Below, piece after piece: positions 15,220 to 16,332 of a DNA stretch of 16,332 nucleotides. Positions within the stretch are counted from its first letter, which is position 1; each line of letters opens with the position of its first letter. A program made the translations under genes and the position numbers. The notes below the pieces were generated by a model. The model was not told the origin of the DNA, ran no database searches, and saw only the letters and a program-made list of their open reading frames with translations. The stretch comes from Planctomycetaceae bacterium (GTDB lineage Bacteria > Planctomycetota > Planctomycetia > Planctomycetales > Planctomycetaceae): assembly GCA_020426065.1 (NCBI GenBank), contig JAGQQT010000025.1, positions 1 to 16,332 on the forward strand. Reading direction: 5' to 3'.

Positions 15220-16008
15220 TCAACTGCTTTGAGAACTTTTTGAGCTGGCGGTTCTGGTCAGACTGGCAGGTGGACCAGCCTGGAATTGGGTCAGTTGCCC
15301 GGAATTGAAAACCTCCAGCATCAGTTCCTCAAGTCGAGGTTCGTTCGTCCAGCGTTTGCTGATGTTTTCATGATCCAGATGGACATCCACCAGGACTTCA
15401 CCGCGTGGTCGTTGCTGAGGCTGGAAAAATCCCCGATGCTTCAAGTCCGACAGGAGAATGTCGAGTTCATCTTTCTGGATTTCCATTTCCCAGATTTCCT
15501 GTCGACGACATTTCTCGGACAGACTCTCCTTGCTGATCTCTGCAACACTCTCATCTGGTTTCGACCGTAACAGCCGCGTCGAACGTTCGAACCAGTTTTC
15601 CCGGTCTGCCTCCTCATTCTGACAGGGGCAGTACCGGGTGATTGTTAACCGTGCAATCCCTTTATCAAGATCACCATTGGGATGAGGAAACACGATATCC
15701 AGTTTCGCTGTTGACCATTTTCCTTCAGCAAAGGTTACAGTCTGAACTGGAACTTCCCGATCCCGAAACCGCTCGGTCGTTTGCAGTCGGGGAAAGATCT
15801 GATGCGGCACGGAGGATTCATAGGAAATGCTGATTCCCTCGTAGGACTTGCTTTCCTGCACAGTTGCAGGGGGAGAGAGTTCCGCCAGCAAGCCTTTTCC
15901 GTGTTGACAACCGCAGCAAACCAGCAACAGCATTCCAGCCAGGACTCTGCAGTAACCAGCAGAAGAGTCGACGAGATTTCGTGAAACTTGGCGTATGAGA
16001 TCGATCAT
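15220..16008 (-). CDS. Unrecognised probable lipoprotein
   Basis: The 262-residue product (from the ATG at 16008) has an N-terminal hydrophobic stretch ending LLLVCCGCQHG. Any of its Cys residues could act as lipid-attachment site, with CGC most likely. The mature part has a predicted mixed alpha/beta body with VQTVTFAEGKWSTAKLDIVFPHP, a CPCQNEE pair of Cys, and a charged helical segment with KSESL-like and CRRQE residues. The C-terminus is Ser/Thr-rich. I recognise no family. It probably sits in the inner or outer membrane facing the periplasm. The frame opens at 16092, but the extra 28 residues before 16008 do not look like a leader. A still later ATG (15933) would leave a very short signal peptide. 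It converges on the sulfatase with 7 bp between stops, so co-function is not implied. Confidence 0.72.
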   Translation of the reverse strand: MIDLIRQVSRNLVDSSAGYCRVLAGMLLLVCCGCQHGKGLLAELSPPATVQESKSYEGISISYESSVPHQIFPRLQTTERFRDREVPVQTVTFAEGKWSTAKLDIVFPHPNGDLDKGIARLTITRYCPCQNEEADRENWFERSTRLLRSKPDESVAEISKESLSEKCRRQEIWEMEIQKDELDILLSDLKHRGFFQPQQRPRGEVLVDVHLDHENISKRWTNEPRLEELMLEVFNSGQLTQFQAGPPASLTRTASSKSSQSS

Positions 16009-16332
16009 AGGCTCGTGGAGTATAAAAGTGTATAGTTCCCTTTGGGGTAAAATGTGAAGATTCCATCCTGTCACATTATTTCTTATCGACAATGCAAGTC
16101 ATCGAATTCAGGTGGACCCGGGCCTCGGATACAAGGGTTTTAGGGGAGGAAGTTTTCGGGCCGATTACAACGATTACGGCGGGATAGCCGAACAGAAGGG
16201 GGATGACCGGGAAGTCAGGGCTTCAATGACTGGCATATCCGGTATTCAGGACAGGATCGTTTCGATGAAAACTGGAAAGGGATCAAACTTTTTCATTGTT
16301 ACGCCTGTGAAAATCTCGATAGCATGTAGACA
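16009..16332. other. Right-edge region, no supported gene
   Basis: One plus-strand frame stays open from 16058 to the window end, about 91 codons, with a possible GTG at 16112. Its codons include several AGG, ATA and AGA, unlike the genes in this window, and the product resembles nothing I know. It is noted but not called. The region may also hold the promoter of the lipoprotein gene. Confidence 0.5.

Noticed and set aside
16058..16332. Open frame to the right edge
   Set aside because: Codon choice is unlike the neighbouring genes and the product is unrecognisable.
1..16332. CRISPR array, insertion sequence or intact integrase
   Set aside because: I found no spaced direct-repeat array, no transposase and no complete recombinase on either strand.

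Overview
The window looks like a chromosomal segment of a planctomycete, perhaps Gimesia-like. The reasons are a mid-range base composition, mostly weak or absent Shine-Dalgarno sequences, a secreted type-I sulfatase, hybrid kinases with HPt/HD-GYP partners, and an outer-membrane receptor/YfiR/kinase cluster. This assignment rests on gene content and style; no marker gene was seen.

Left part (1 to about 4513): accessory DNA, read here as the right end of a genomic island. It starts inside mcrB (Walker A is at the very edge) and continues with an overlapping mcrC, so a McrBC-type modification-dependent restriction system is present. After about 630 bp without a convincing gene come two overlapping minus-strand genes. 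One encodes a DnaX/clamp-loader-like AAA+ ATPase with a zinc-knuckle-like Cys cluster. The other encodes a protein with a probable winged-helix segment and a disordered tail. The left part ends at a 58-nt 3' fragment of tRNA-Ser(UGA), running from the anticodon stem to the discriminator base. The fragment has no 5' half but is followed by what looks like the original tRNA terminator. This is the signature of an integrative element that used the anticodon-stem region of a tRNA gene as its att site. A Cys-rich minus-strand ORF fragment abuts the att site.

Middle part (about 4640 to 13228): signal transduction. A cytosolic hybrid histidine kinase (degenerate receiver-like N-terminus, HisKA, HATPase, receiver) is followed by a receiver/HD-GYP response regulator, a predicted c-di-GMP phosphodiesterase. 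Converging on them is a minus-strand operon of three genes: a TonB-dependent outer-membrane receptor, a periplasmic YfiR-family protein, and a membrane hybrid kinase (CHASE8-like sensor, HAMP, HisKA, HATPase, receiver, HPt). The gene order suggests an outer-membrane to periplasm to inner-membrane signalling chain. Its HPt could feed a separate receiver protein, and the adjacent receiver/HD-GYP protein is an obvious candidate.

Right part (13704 to 16332): a secreted S1-type sulfatase with an intact CSPSR formylglycine motif, an unrecognised minus-strand lipoprotein ending 7 bp from it, and about 320 bp with no supported gene.
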